From Arion vulgaris (Eukaryota; Mollusca; Gastropoda; Stylommatophora; Arionidae): DNA of 64,000 bases. The DNA lies in the NCBI GenBank assembly GCA_020796225.1, contig CM036755.1, positions 9,676,994 to 9,740,993 on the forward strand, in the 5' to 3' direction. Below, piece by piece: positions 1 to 11,039 of the stretch (position 1 is its first letter; each line of letters begins with the position of its first letter). The notes below the pieces were generated by a model that saw only the letters and a list, made by a program, of their open reading frames with translations, did no database searches and had not been told where the DNA came from. The position numbers were made by a program, and so were the translations under genes.

Positions 1-545
1 GTTTAACTGGAAAATTATGAAATACTTAAATTTGTTTAACTGGAAAACTACGATGCCAACAAGAGAATATGGGCACTATCATCCGAAGACAACGCTGGAG
101 ATGGATTGGATATGTGATGCGCATGGAGACTGGCTCCGACACGAAAACTGCACTGAGATGGACTCCAGAGGGTAGGCGAAAGGCGTGGAAGACCCAAGAC
201 CTGGAGGAGAACGATAGAGCAAGAACTGAAGGAAATGAATCATAGCTGGAACACAATACAGAGGAAGGCCATGAACAGGGAAGAATGGTGTACGTTTGTT
301 GCTGCCCTAAACGCCAAGGGGCGTAACAGGCTAAAGATAGAGAGGAAAACTATGAAATACTTGAATTTGTTTTAACTGGACTAACTATGAAAATAATTGA
401 ATTTGTTTAACTGGGCTACTAGAAATGCTTGGACTTGGTTAAATGGAAAACTATAAAATACTTGAATGTGTTCGACTGGAAAGACTATGAAATTTGTTTA
501 AATGGAAAAACAGGAAATAGATGAGTATATTTAACTGGAAAACAT
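1..545. repeat. Degenerate ~32-bp minisatellite interrupted by a LINE
   Basis: Units resemble gaaatacttgaatttg plus tttaactggaaaacta. Copies lie at 1-50 and 344-545 and drift beyond that. A LINE fragment splits the array, with GGAAAACTA repeated on both sides (42-50 and 344-352). Confidence 0.7.
51..343 (+). mobile_element. LINE reverse-transcriptase C-terminal fragment
   Basis: Translation across one frameshift gives RRQRWRWIGYVMRMETGS, then RWTPEGRRK and KTWRRTIEQELKEMN, ending FVAALNAKGRN. This is the C-terminal tail seen in RTE-like non-LTR elements. It is flanked by the 9-bp duplication GGAAAACTA, so it is a 5'-truncated insertion into the minisatellite. Confidence 0.75.
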
Positions 546-761
546 CAAACTCTTAATTTTTTTTCTGAGCTAGAAAACTAGAAAATGTTTTTCTACTTAA
601 ATTGGAAAACTTTAATTTAAATAGTAATTAGTTATTTTGGGTTAGAACACTTGAAACTTTAATTTTAAGTTCTTTTTAGCTAGATTATTTCATTTCAGGT
701 CTTTCCCGCCTCTTCTCTTTCTCTGTCTAGAGTTTATCTCCATGTCTCTCTCTCTCTAGTT

Positions 762-1198
762 CATAGATTCCCAAACTTTTCTGCCCACCCCCACTTTGCG
801 CAACATATATTTTGTAACGCCCCCTCCACATTATAAAGTTTGCCAACGCCCTACCCCTATATATACATGCTCTATTTTCTCTTTGACATCAACAATTTAT
901 ATATATATATATATCTGTAATATATAGTCAATTTTCAAATGATTATATACATGAAATAGAAAATTGATGAAAAATGGATCGTGTAAGACTGGCATAAGAT
1001 GAATTAAATTGCAGAATTCAATTTTAAATGAATTATTCAATCGCAAAATCACGAAAATAATTTATTTAAAAATATTTATTAGTAATTTCTGGGAGCAACC
1101 GACCCTAATCGCCCACCGCCCCCATTCTTATGAACACACTAACGCCCCCTGAACGCTTCAGCGCCCACTAGGAGTACCGCCCACTTTGAGAAACGCTG
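762..1198. mobile_element. Possible hAT-type non-autonomous element
   Basis: The right end, read inward, is CAGCGTTTCTCAAAGTGGGC and the left end carries a decayed inverse (cccaaacttttctgccc). CAG-starting termini of this kind are common in hAT elements. The interior is AT-rich with an (AT)n tract near 899-914. No clear 8-bp duplication was found. Confidence 0.45.
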
Positions 1199-1414
1199 CC
1201 TAGGTCATCCCCTACGTTCTTGCTTCACGGATTCTTTTCAAAGCTTCAAGTGGTTGTGTGGTTTTCTGCATTCATAAGGACATCCATCTTCTCCTTATTT
1301 ACTTCCACGTTGATATTGTTGATGCATGTGCGCCAGGTGATCTCAGTTATTCCTTACTTCCTTCCCCTTGAAATATTGTCTATTGGGAAGACCTGAACGT
1401 CCTGAAGACATGAC

Positions 1415-1672
1415 GGGGGTCTCTGTGGCTAAGTGGTTAAGACCTTTGCCTTGTGAGTCAAAGGTCGTGGGTTCGAGTCCGGACTGCGCCATTCTGTTCA
1501 CGAGTGCAGTTTTTATTCCAGAGACCCCTAGGATTGTTGCTGGAGCTACGGAGTTCGTGCTTTGTGAATACTCTCGGCAGGTGGCGTGCCAGTTCTGCGG
1601 AGAGGGACCGAGCCGTATGGGTTAAAACCCGGTGCAATGAAGTAAATCCTTCGGCTTTTAACCCTTTTTTGG
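1415..1672 (+). mobile_element. SINE-A (tRNA-headed SINE)
   Basis: The head contains a pol III A-box-like GTGGCTAAGTGGTTAAG and a B-box-like GGTTCGAGTCC. A shared body follows (gagacccctaggattg, ggaccgagccgtatgg, cccggtgcaatgaag) and ends at cttttaacccttttt. Eight copies or fragments occur in the window. The A box resembles tRNA-Leu/Ser. It is not a tRNA gene, because no full cloverleaf closes. Confidence 0.85.
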
Positions 1673-1879
1673 GGAAAATATCCATGGAAAATTTGGAGAC
1701 AAGCTGTGAAAAGAGAGTTGATAGACTGTGACCTGGCATGGGGAAATAGCTGGTAGAATGTCGGTAGAAAAAATGAAAATGTTTTGTGAAAGCCGTTTGT
1801 GCCAAATGAAGAAGCAGTGGGAGGAGACAAGTGTCACCAGCCTAGAAAATAACTCTTTGATAACAGTTTTTTGCGAACC

Positions 1880-2470
1880 TTGTCTTCTGTATTTCCGAGT
1901 AACACACTACCAACAGATGATCAACAGCATTTTCACCAGTGGCGGCTCGTTATTAAGGGCCTGTGGGGCCGGACCCCACCAAAAAGAACTGTGTAAGTGT
2001 ATTTATTTTATAAATTGAAATATAACCTAACCCAAAACCATAGTTTTTCCGAAAATTTGTGTAGGCCCCACCACCAAAAATGATCACGAGCCGCCACTGA
2101 TTTTCATACCTACTCTGTGTTACTAGATAGAGCCAAACATGGACAATGAGCAAAGTACAGTCGCAAAAAAAAACTACATGTGAAATGCATGTGACAGTTA
2201 CCAACATCAGCATAACAAATAAAGTTGCCACAGAACCTTTCTTAAATTACATTGAGAAACAAAGAATGAAGTAGTTTGGTCACTTAATTTTAATAAGAAT
2301 GCACCCAAACTCCCAATATACAGAATATTCTACAACAACAGAACATCAGGAAAGAATGCAAGAGGTAGACCACGAAAAAGATAGTTAGATGGCATAGCAG
2401 AATCCTGTGAAAAAGTAAAAATAACAATCACCCAAGCAAATAGAGTTAGACTAAAACAGAAAACCACGAC
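1880..2470 (+). mobile_element. LINE-1f fragment (3' end), split by a hAT MITE
   Basis: 'LINE-1f' is a local label, not the L1 clade. It is homologous to copies at 33,543-34,150, 49,372-49,870 and 52,539-52,871. The family reads KWFGHLIRMHPNSTVYR and GKKARGRPRKRWLDGV. The coding region is broken. It is interrupted at 1,937-2,099 by a MITE and runs directly into the 32-bp minisatellite. Confidence 0.75.
1937..2099 (+). mobile_element. hAT-like MITE (family F)
   Basis: The element has terminal inverted repeats CAGTGGCGGCTCGT and ACGAGCCGCCACTG-like, about 163 bp apart. The flanks ATTTTCAC (1929-1936) and ATTTTCAT (2100-2107) form an 8-bp target duplication with one mismatch, typical of hAT. 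It has no coding capacity. Confidence 0.85.
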
Positions 2471-3862
2471 ACTGGGCAACAACCCGGTAGCAGTGTGACG
2501 ACACTGGGCAACAACCGGTAGCAGTGTGACGACACTGACAACAACCCGTGCAGTGCGCACAGCAACACCGGTAGCAGTGTGACGACACTGGGCAACAACC
2601 GGGTAGCAGTGTGACGACACTGGGCAACAACCCGGTAGCAGTGTGACGACACTGGGCAACCCGAGCAATGGCGACATGGCAACAACCGGTAGCAGTGTGA
2701 CGACACTGGGCAACAACCGGGTAGCAATGGGACGACACTGCAACGGAGCAGTGACACACGCCGCAACGCAGCATGTGACGACACTGGGCAACAACCCGGT
2801 AGCAGTGTGACGACGCACACCGGGTAGCAATGACGACACGGCAACAACGGCAGTGTGACGACACTGGGCAACAACCCGGTAGCAGTGTGACGACACTGGC
2901 AACAACCCGGTAGCAGTGTGACGACACTGGGCAACAACCCGGAGCAAGTGAGACCGGCACCAGTAGCAATGTGACGACACTGGGCAACAACCCGGTAGCA
3001 AGTGCGACCTGGCAACGAGCGTGACGACACTGGGCAACAACCCGGTAGCAGTGTGACGACACTGGGCAACAACCCGGTAGCAATGTGACGACACTGGGCA
3101 ACAACCCGGTAGCATTGTGACGACACTGGGCAACAACCCGGTAGCAATGTGACGACACTGGTCAACAACCCGGTAGCAGTGTGACGACACTGGCAACAAC
3201 GTACAGGTGAGACGCACACTAGAATGACGACAGGGCAACAACCCGAGCATGTTGACGTACTGGCAACAACTAGCATTGCGACACTGACAACTCGTAGCAG
3301 TCGACCTGGGCACAACCGTTAGTTGGACGACCACTGGGCAACACGAGCATGTGACGCTTACACCCTTACTTGACGCACTGGCACACGGTAGCAATTGATC
3401 GACCGCCAACCGGTAGAATTGACGACCTGCACAACCCGGAGCAGTGGAGCACGCAAACCGTCAAGGACGACCTGGCAACTCGGTCAATGGACGACTGGCA
3501 CAACCTGGTAGCAGTGACGACACTGGGCAAACTTGGTAATGGGACGACACTGGGCACAACTCTAGTGACACGCACACGGTACAGTGTCGACGATGCCAAC
3601 GGGCAATGGGAGCACTGGGAACAACCCGAGCTTGCGACTGGCACAACCGTACGTTGACGACCGGCACAACTCGGTAGCAGTGGACGACCGACAACCCGTC
3701 ATGTGACGACCTGGCACAACTCGAGCGTGTGACGACACTGGCACAATCGTAAGTCTGACGACGGGCAACTCGAGCGTGTGACGACTGCACAACTCGTGCA
3801 TGTGACGACCTGGCCAACTCGGACAGTGACGACATGGTCAACACTCGGAGCAATGGGACGAC
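2466..3862. repeat. 32-bp minisatellite (~43 copies) at a LINE 3' end
   Basis: The consensus unit is cactgggcaacaacccggta followed by gcagtgtgacga. It is well conserved to about 3,200 and then degenerates with indels. Each unit contains the inverse pair ACACTG/CAGTGT and can form a hairpin. The same unit occurs once or twice at the 3' end of other LINE-1f copies. Long open frames here are by-products of the repeat. Confidence 0.92.
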
Positions 3863-4454
3863 AAAAGAGAAGAAAACACAAATTTATAAATTTCATTCTC
3901 CTTTCAGTTTAGTTGACCCACTGTTTCTGCTATTCTTATCATTTCACTCAGAGCATGGGTCCGGCAGCACAAGCCTCATGCGCGTCGTGGCTGTTTAAAG
4001 CTAAGTGTTTTTACAGGGTGGGATAGCTAGTCCACGCCAAACCTACACTTTCGCTGTAGACAACATGTGGAGGGTATTGATGGTTCTGTTTTACCTCGAA
4101 TTCGCTCCCCGGAAACACACGGTCGTCACTTTGAATAAACATCTTTAACTATCGCGAGAGACATGAGGCATTCAGGATTGCATCGTCTTGCGATCAGATC
4201 TCAAATCGAACATGTATGCTCCTACCCTTCTACCAATTCCAAGTAGCTCCTTTGCTCCCTACCCGTTTATCTGTTAACATTAGTCTGTTACCAGGGCCAT
4301 CACTTGGAGGTGGGGTAGGATCTTGATCAGTGCCAGCTCACTGACCCTGGCACCCTGTATATCCTTACATTATTGCGCATCGCACCCCTCCCATGCGTTT
4401 ATTAAACGTCAATTGCACCGGATCTGACTCGATCAACAATTATTCATAACATTC
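3863..4454. other. Stretch with no clear gene
   Basis: A short SINE-E-like remnant (gggatagctagtccacgcc) lies near 4,020. A segment near 4,305-4,350 resembles, inverted, the start of the unclassified repeat at 20,880 (gtgccagctcactgaccctg). No coding exon is supported. Confidence 0.4.
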
Positions 4455-4716
4455 CTCTTCTTCTTCTTTGGACGCTCCATATCGAAAACATGTCAACCAC
4501 TGTGTGACTTGTATGTGATCTGAGCTAAAGAGCGATTGTACATTGTGCCAGTAATGCGCCTACAAGTTGGCCAGCACATTCAATTTCTGCGCTGTTTTTA
4601 TTTACTAGAGTAGGATCCCTAGGGCCTACATCAGTCGCCTCTTACGACATGCATTGTAGGTTGCAGTGGTACTATTCTTTCTTCCCTTGCGGGCCCCGGC
4701 ACCACACTGACGATTT
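4455..4716 (-). mobile_element. SINE-C
   Basis: This is a full-length copy in reverse. The head reads gtgtggtgccggggcccgca, the core tgtcgtaagaggcgactgat, and the (GAA)n tail lies at the left end. It is flanked by the 9-bp duplication ATAACATTC (4446-4454 and 4717-4725). Its head lacks tRNA boxes and shares a structured core with SINE-D, SINE-E and the LINE 5' UTR at 16.6-16.8 kb. Confidence 0.88.
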
Positions 4717-4725
4717 ATAACATTC

Positions 4726-5189
4726 AGAGTTAATGGGAAGAAACTCTGAAATTACAGAAGCAATTATAGTTTTTTACAGGTTGTGTCCCATCTGACAACT
4801 TTTCAAACGCTTTCTGTTAATTTTATGTTTTTAAAATTCCTTATTCACAGAGGAAGATCTCAGTAGCAGTAGAACCGGCAAGGTATCCTTATGAAAACAT
4901 TTGAGAATGGTTTAAAAATTTGTAATTTGTGTATATATATATTATCAAAATATTTGGTTAATCTCGCTCGGAAGTAACTTTCCAACCTAGACTGGTTGAT
5001 TTATTCACTGTCAAGGATTCTGTAACGTGTGAGTGACTTACCTTTTCTTATCTGTCTTCGAAATATCTTGAACTCTTCTATGCTGAGATCGTGGATCACC
5101 ATTGAAAGGAACTATCGCTACATTACAGTTTAGTCTTTGGAACGTCATCAATGCACAACGAATTAACTAGCCCTTAAGTGCTCCAGATT
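4726..5189. other. AT-rich stretch without a gene
   Basis: The only element recognised is a 33-bp SINE-I fragment near 4,848-4,880 (gaagatctcagtagcag). No exon is supported. Confidence 0.45.
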
Positions 5190-5201
5190 CCTCCTGAGTA
5201 T

Positions 5202-5649
5202 TGATTGATTGATTGATTTATTGATTGATAGGACCATCATCATTGCATTTCGATGAGTAACCGTGTGTACTCCGGCCTGTTTCTTAAACAGGAAGATCTC
5301 AGCTACAGTGCACAAAATTAGTCGCACCGAGGAAGGTCCCTGTTGTAGTTTTAAAGATGGTGAAGATATTTTTGAAGGAATATTAATTTGATTTTTTTCC
5401 AACTAATTTTGGATGCAGCAGCTTTCCAGCACACTCTTCTGAATTTTGAACTGCTAAGGGTTCTCTTACATGATCATATTGAATACGGGACATACGTTTT
5501 ATCGTCCGTCTCCGATAGGACTAGAAACTCGATCTCACCAACACTTAGATCAGGGATCTCTGGAAAAATATCCAGATTTCTCCACGAGGAAGCGAACCTG
5601 GTACATTTGGCACGATAGACGAGCAGCTAACTTCTACACCACAGAGATC
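5202..5649 (-). mobile_element. SINE-I (long SINE with ATCA tail)
   Basis: This nearly complete copy runs from the reversed (GATT)n tail at 5,202 to the body tccagagatccctgatct. The target duplication CCTCCTGAGTAT/CCTCCTCAGTAT lies at 5190-5201 and 5650-5661. Better heads elsewhere (31,738; 56,303) look tRNA-derived. Confidence 0.82.
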
Positions 5650-5779
5650 CCTCCTCAGTATGTCTATCAGTGTGTGGCGACTAGCGACACCGGTTCTTTG
5701 TTGGTTTACTATTCTTCTTTGGCTACCAGTATAGTGTTCTTCTCTAGTTACAGCACATTTGACTTGGTATTCTTGCAGT

Positions 5780-6240
5780 CTGGTTCATCATCAAGTAGAT
5801 TGTTTATTCCGGAACTTGGCTCCCATGACAGGAACTTGACCGTCGTTAGCAACAGTCATTTTCAGATCGTCAATGCCATCTTGCACCCATCGTCTTTTAG
5901 GGTTTCATCTCATTCTTCTTTCAGTCCCAATTCCCTCCCAAATTATCTTCTCTATGCACTCATGTTTTTTTATGTGTCCGAAATGTTTAATTTTCCTTAT
6001 TTTTATGCTCTTTAAAAGCCAACTCTTTTTAATATTGGTGTCGTAAGGACTAGGGTAAGTGGTTCGAGTCCCGTGTTTGTCTATTTGTTTTTCGGAAGCT
6101 CTTAATACCTGTTCCTTGTTTATTTGTTGATTATATTCGTTACTTCCGTTGCTTCCTCTGGGGTTCTTGAAAGAGGCTCCGTGTGCTCCTCTTTTTAATA
6201 TCAAGCTGTTGCAGAACAAAACCATTTGTTCTTTTCTCTG
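5780..6240 (-). mobile_element. LINE-2f C-terminal fragment
   Basis: Minus-strand translation gives KIRKIKHFGHIKKHECIEK, then RRWVQDGIDDLKMTVAND across a frameshift. This matches the tail of the element at 55,180-55,860 (ITYFGHIKRHDGLERTILEG). It is a broken retroelement remnant. Confidence 0.72.
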
Positions 6241-6610
6241 TCCATGATATTCTAAGCATTCTACTGTAGCGTTAGCATTGACATTTGTTTGCCGTCTGGT
6301 TAATGTTGTAGATTCACCACTATTACTTGAATCATTTACACCTCCTCTCTCTTTTCTCTCTTAGGGAATTCAGAATAACAGACGGTTCTCCTCTCGCTTC
6401 ATGCTAGAAGCAAACCCGAGTTCTTTTGGAGCGAGAGGCGAACACGGTACATTTACGCCACAATGGTCTCTGATGGTGGAACGGATCGAAAGATCTGAAA
6501 ACATGCAAGATGAAATAGATGTGGCAGTAGGAAGACTTGTAGTTGACAATGTATAAACTGTACTAATTGAATAGGTCGTTTGAGGTACCCCAGGAAAAAG
6601 CACAGAAGTC
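6241..6610. other. No recognised feature
   Basis: This is low-complexity AT-rich sequence. Short open frames occur but have no domain-like composition or splice context. Confidence 0.35.
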
Positions 6611-7153
6611 TAGGAAATCTGATTCATGCAGCCTTAGCAGTAGTGTGTCGCCCGAGTGGTTACCGGGGCCCAAATTTGGGGGTGTAAAGAATAGAACCAC
6701 TGTTGCCTGCCATGCATGTCGTAAGAGGCGACTAAGGAGGTTTGGCTGAAATCGGATGCATGTGTCCTAAACTTGTAGAAGTCTATGCGTTTAGGGGCCT
6801 ACCAAACAATGTGCAACGTATACACGTTCTTGGCAGAGATCAAACATATCACAAGAGTGATTAAAATTGGTCGTAAAGAACGAACGCAAAGAAGAAGAAG
6901 AAGCAGTATGTGTGTTACGTCACACCTTCAGCACCATTTGAGCTTTGGTGCTTATCCTTCGGCGATGTGTCGGTTTCAGCCAGCGTTTACTCGGTTCGCT
7001 CTCCGTTCTGTAGCCATCTAGTATTGTTTACGGTGTGGGGTAGCTAGACCCACGCCCAACCTCCTTAGTCGCTTCTTGCGACATGCCTGACAGGTAACAG
7101 TGGTTCTATTCTTTACACCCCAATTTGGGTTCCGGTAACCACTCCGGCGACTT
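6611..7153 (-). mobile_element. SINE-E, interrupted by SINE-D
   Basis: SINE-E in reverse is split at 6,649-6,901. Diagnostic parts are aatctgattcatgcagcct, ccggtttcagccagcgttta and the core cgcttcttgcgacatgcctg near 7,070. Its head (read in reverse) shares the SINE-C/D core. Confidence 0.75.
6649..6901 (+). mobile_element. SINE-D nested in SINE-E
   Basis: The element runs from the head cgcccgagtggttaccgggg with palindrome cccaaatttggg, through the core catgtcgtaagaggcgact, to the tail aacgcaaagaagaagaag. The host sequence AGCAGTA(G)TGTGT is duplicated on both sides (about 6636-6648 and 6902-6913). Confidence 0.85.
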
Positions 7154-7321
7154 TGGTATTCTTTGATCATTTCTTCTCACGATGTGCCCAACATATCTTC
7201 ATCTTCTTCTTCTTCTTCTTGTCACTTGTTTACTGTATATCTATCACACTGCTTTGAAGAACAGATAGAACAAGATAGCATAACTCGTGATCTCTCGTAC
7301 ATAGTCCATAACCAATGTATT

Positions 7322-7540
7322 AGCCCGCCTGTACAGCGTGTTCGTAGGGCGTTGGACTGCGGGTGACTAGCCCTCTGTGAGTGTGGGTTCAATTCCGCGG
7401 GCTGGTAGAAAAGCCACAGGTTCCCCAGATTCACGGTGTTCGTGGAACCGAACCGAAGGTTACGATGTCCATGGCACCGAGCCGAAGAGCTGAAAGCTCA
7501 AGTGCTTTGGATCGGGAAAAATAACACCAAAAAAAAAAAA
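7322..7540 (+). mobile_element. SINE-B (tRNA-headed, poly-A tail)
   Basis: The B-box-like GGGTTCAATTCC lies in a tRNA-like head, followed by gtggcaccgaaccgaag/gtgccgaacc-type repeats, gaagagctgaaagctcaag and poly-A. The 11-bp duplication ACCAATGTATT (7311-7321 and 7541-7551) marks a clean retroposition. Confidence 0.9.
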
Positions 7541-7560
7541 ACCAATGTATTCCACATTTA

Positions 7561-7810
7561 GGGCACACCTTGAGGAGAAATGATCAACGAATATCAAAGC
7601 AGGTATTGAAGTGGGATGCAAAGGGTTCAAGAAAGAGATGTCGACCTAAGGAGACCCTGAGGCGAACTTTGCTGAGAGAGGCAGGAAATATCGGTCTCAG
7701 TTCCATGGAGGAGATTGAGGAGTTGCCCAGGATAGAGCGGTATGGAGAAATTACTTGCTGGCCCTATGTAACGTATAACGGTACGAGAGGAATTATTATT
7801 ATATTATTAT
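7561..7810 (+). mobile_element. LINE-6f 3' fragment with ATT tail
   Basis: It encodes RRNDQRISKQVLKWDAKGSR and TLRRTLLREAGNIGLSSMEE, a LINE C-terminal tail, then ends in (ATT)n. The duplication TATTCCACATTTA (7548-7560 and 7811-7823) shows 5'-truncated insertion. A related copy lies at 58,490-58,905. Confidence 0.85.
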
Positions 7811-7861
7811 TATTCCACATTTAAATTGATTATTTCCCTTGCTATGCACAAGTTGTCGTCT

Positions 7862-8110
7862 GTACCTTTGTTCGATAGTGAGCTCGACCATAACACAAGC
7901 GTACCTGGTTCAAACACCGCGGCGGGCAGTTTGGAAGTAAATTGGTTTTCGTTAAATTTTTCCGAAAGGTAAAAAAGATACCTCATCGTTCAGAAAGTAA
8001 TGACAAGCTACTGAACGTATAAGTGGTGCCTAAAAAATGAACGACTTGTTTACTGTTCTTGATGGGTACGTCCTGTAAAGGATATGCCACGATTTTCAAT
8101 TTTTCATGCA
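7862..8110 (+). mobile_element. SINE-M
   Basis: The head has a decayed tRNA-like B box (tacctggttcaaacacc). The body is tgaacgtataagtggtgcct and the 3' end aaaggatatgccacgatttt. Other copies are at 9,108, 12,764, 24,225 and 46,262. Confidence 0.7.
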
Positions 8111-8276
8111 AAGTTATAATTTACGCATTTGTTGTGTATCTTTCTTTCTGTTGTCCTTCTCTGCTTTCTTGACCTTAGGGCGTAGCTGGTGTAACTGATG
8201 AACGGTTTCCGAGATAGTGCACGATCGGGCACTTGATTTGATGTTCATATTGTTTATATTTCTTTATATAACAAAA

Positions 8277-8513
8277 AAAAGGGGGTCTGTGGCTGAGTGG
8301 TTAAGTCCTTTGCCTTGCGAGTCGAAGGTCGTTGGTTCGAATCCGGACCGCGGCCTTTTGTTCACGAGTGAAGTTTTTTCCAGAGCTAGAGCTACGGAGT
8401 TCGTGCTTTGTGCAATACTCTCGGCAGGTGGCGTGCCATTTCTGCTGAGAGGGACCGAGCTATATGGGGTAAAACCCGGTGCAATGAAGTCAATACTTCG
8501 GCTTTAAAACCCT
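8277..8513 (+). mobile_element. SINE-A with target duplication
   Basis: This is a well-preserved copy: ggctgagtggttaagtcc A box, ggttcgaatccgg B box, and a body ending ggctttaaaaccc. TTTATATAACAAAA is duplicated at 8263-8276 and 8514-8527. Confidence 0.9.
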
Positions 8514-8607
8514 TTTATATAACAAAAGAGTCTTTGAAGTTGCTTGCCAGAAAATGTATATAAGTGCAAAGACGAAATATTGACTTCACTGCATCGAGTC
8601 ACGTATG

Positions 8608-8860
8608 TGGTGCCGGCGTCCGCAAGGGATTCAAAGAATAGTACCACTGCGACCTACAAGGCATGTCGTAAGATATGACTGAGATAAGGGTCTAGGCAAG
8701 CTACCCTAGTATTTTGAAAAAACTTCGCAGAAATCGGATGTGCTGGCCTAACTTGCAGACGCATAACTGGCACAATGTACAAACGCTCTTAGGCTCAGAT
8801 CACATACAAATCACACAGAGTGGTTAACAAGTGATCGATATGAAGCTTGTATTTGTCTGC
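8608..8860 (+). mobile_element. SINE-C
   Basis: Head tgtggtgccggcgtccgcaa, core ggcatgtcgtaagatatgac, and a 3' region ending at gtgatcgatatgaag. The (GAA)n tail has been lost. Confidence 0.8.
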
Positions 8861-9107
8861 TGTGTTTATGTTTATGATAATTATATAACAGAAACACTGA
8901 TGTGGGAAACGTTATCTGTAAAATGAGAATGGAACCTAATTCCTTTCGAAACTAAGACAAAAAAGTGATCTCGTAAACTTTCAGGGACGACTTGAAAGAT
9001 ATTGAAGAGCTAACTTGAAATTCTGAACAGTCTCAATGAGATAAGCGAAACAGACCGTTCTAATTGTATACAGCGGATCTAAAACTGTTGTGAATGGCCC
9101 TTTGTGT

Positions 9108-9380
9108 GTAAATGATACATGAAAATGAAAATCATGGCGTATCAAAAAGGACGTAGCCATCAACCACAGTAAACGAGTCGTTGATTTTCTAGGCACCACT
9201 TATACGTTCAGTAGTTTGACATTGATGTCTAAACGGTGAGGTCTATTTTACTTTCTTTTAAAAAATCCCAAGGAGACGAATTTGCTTCCAAACTGGGGTT
9301 CACCGAGAGGTTTGAACCAAGTACGCTTGGGTTCGTGATCAAGCTCACTACCCCTTGAGCTACAGACGCTCACGTAAATG
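9108..9380 (-). mobile_element. SINE-M
   Basis: A reverse copy from the 3' part (gatacatgaaaatgaaaatc, ggcaccacttatacgttcag) to the tRNA-like head (gagctacagacgctcac, tttgaaccaagtacgc). Confidence 0.75.
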
Positions 9381-9389
9381 ATACACACA

Positions 9390-10140
9390 TTGATGAATGA
9401 TCTAGCTGGTCAATGGAGTTTTTCGTTATCTTATGTTATGTTACGCGATAGACATTATGGCACATTGGGCATTCCCATTCATGCTCTGTCCTACACTGCA
9501 GCAGCCATCTCAAAGTCAATTTTCTCACCGTACACATGAGAAGTTGATTACTATATCTTCTATCTCTACCACGCAGAAGACAACATTGTCTAATATGTTC
9601 AAACTTAACGCTTAATTCACGAACTCGTTCCACTATCTGAAACTTTCCCATGTCCCATAACTGAGAGCGTAAAACATGCTTTGTAGGTGTTTTTTCTTAA
9701 GTACAGGTAGTCAATGATGCCTTACACGGCCGGTAAATGACCAATGTAGATGAATAGCAACTCATACTGATAAAAGAAGCCAGTGTCGCTCTCCCCTCGC
9801 CAATTTGGAAGAACTTATAACCCATGACTGTTGCTTTTAAAGTTGTGTCCGTGCCGAAAGTAAGGATAAAGTATCTACTCCATTTATGACTATCCTGGGA
9901 AGCTGATATGGAGAATGTGCTTTGTCGATGTTACACAAACGTCCTCTCTAACCTACTGTTTCATCCAAAGGAAAGACAAGGCTATAATCAATAAACTTGC
10001 AGGATGTTAGAAAGTGAAATTTAATCACATAACCATCATCTGTCTTACGATCCTTTACTTCAGATTTGTGGTCAGGGCGTACTCCTCTAGCCTCTAGCCT
10101 TCTCCATAACTATGCTGTACCACAAGGTAGTGGAGATTTT
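9390..10140. other. Unclassified sequence, no gene recognised
   Basis: Overlapping open frames of 60-71 codons on both strands near 9,433-9,651 have no start context, splice sites or domain pattern that I recognise. Nothing else stands out. Confidence 0.35.
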
Positions 10141-10145
10141 CTATC

Positions 10146-10380
10146 AGGGTTTAAAGGGTTTTAAAGTCGAAGGATTGACTTCATTGCACCGGGTTTTACC
10201 CATATGGCTCAGTCCCTCTCCGCAGAAATGGCAAGCCACCTGCCGAGAGTATTGCACATAGCACGAACTCCGTAGCTCCAGCAACAATCCTAGGGGTCTC
10301 TGGAAAAAACTGCACTCGTGAACAGAACGGCGCAGTCCGGATTCGAACCCACGACCTTCGACTCACTAGCATTTAGCTCA
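10146..10380 (-). mobile_element. SINE-A
   Basis: A reverse copy: the tttaaagggttttaaag 3' end comes first, then the body, then the damaged head (gattcgaacccacgacc). The A box is replaced or lost beyond ctcactagcatttagctc. Confidence 0.82.
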
Positions 10381-10389
10381 CCGGACAAT

Positions 10390-11030
10390 CGAACATTTGA
10401 ACACTTCACCCGATCTCTTTCATTAATGGGAACAATTAAATAAGTTATCAGTTATATGAGGACTATCATCATAGCACCCCGGACACAGCCATATGTGCTC
10501 CCATCTCAGCCTTAACAAATCCAGCTTCGTCCAGTAGCTCAACACACCAGTTCAATGTTGATTAATCAATCTCTTTGCATATTTGGTATGTCATTCTTTT
10601 CGGGCTGCACCAATATTCTCTCGCTCTCTCGCGAACACCGCCCAGACCGATGTACCAGATCTCCCCATAAATTATATTCATGTGGAAATCTGATTCATGC
10701 AGCTTTAGCATTGGTGTGTTTGACGTCACATCTTCGGCACCATTTTGAGCTCTTGTGCTTATCCTTCGGTGATGTGTCCGGTTTCAGCCAGCGTTTACTC
10801 AGTTCGCTCTCCGTTCTGTAGCCATCTAGTGTTTGTTACGGTGTGGGGGTAGCTAGCCCCACGCCGAACTTGCTTAGTCGCCTCTTACGACATGCGTGAC
10901 AGGTAACAGTGGTTCTATTCTTTACACCCCAATTTGGATCCCGAAAACCACTTGGACGGCACCAATATTGAAGCCCATCTCTCTCAATCTGGTCAGCGAG
11001 TGGGATTCACAACACTGAAACTCCTCTGTT
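10390..11030 (+). mobile_element. Retroelement 3' region, interrupted by SINE-E
   Basis: The part before 10,617 matches 46,880-47,085 (actatcatcatagcac, ttgcatatttggtatg, gcaccaatatt). It resumes at 10,970. This is probably the 3' UTR of a LINE, but the coding part is not preserved here. Confidence 0.5.
10618..10958 (-). mobile_element. SINE-E, complete with target duplication
   Basis: A 341-bp reverse copy flanked by the 11-bp duplication GCACCAATATT (10607-10617 and 10959-10969). Read 5' to 3' it starts cgtccaagtggttttcggga, carries the core catgtcgtaagaggcgact, and ends in a GA-rich tail (cgcgagagagcgagag). It defines the full extent of the family. Confidence 0.9.
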
Positions 11031-11039
11031 CGGAAAGAC

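Noticed and set aside
1415..1490. Possible tRNA gene with A and B boxes
   Set aside because: The same head occurs in several copies attached to a fixed SINE body, and the acceptor stem does not close. The other tRNA-like heads (7,322; 32,042; 34,545; 37,632) were rejected as tRNA genes for the same reason.
2466..3862. CRISPR-like array of 32-bp repeats
   Set aside because: Units are contiguous with no unique spacers, the sequence is clearly eukaryotic and no cas genes are present.
4065..4150. Start codon with hydrophobic N-terminus (MWRVLMVLFYLEFA) as a signal-peptide exon
   Set aside because: It follows a SINE remnant, lacks a convincing donor, and lies 20 kb from the CUB exon; there is no independent support.
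4848..4892. Micro-exon between cttattcacag and gtatcc
   Set aside because: The 32-bp piece matches the SINE-I body (gaagatctcag...gtagaaccgg), so it is repeat debris.
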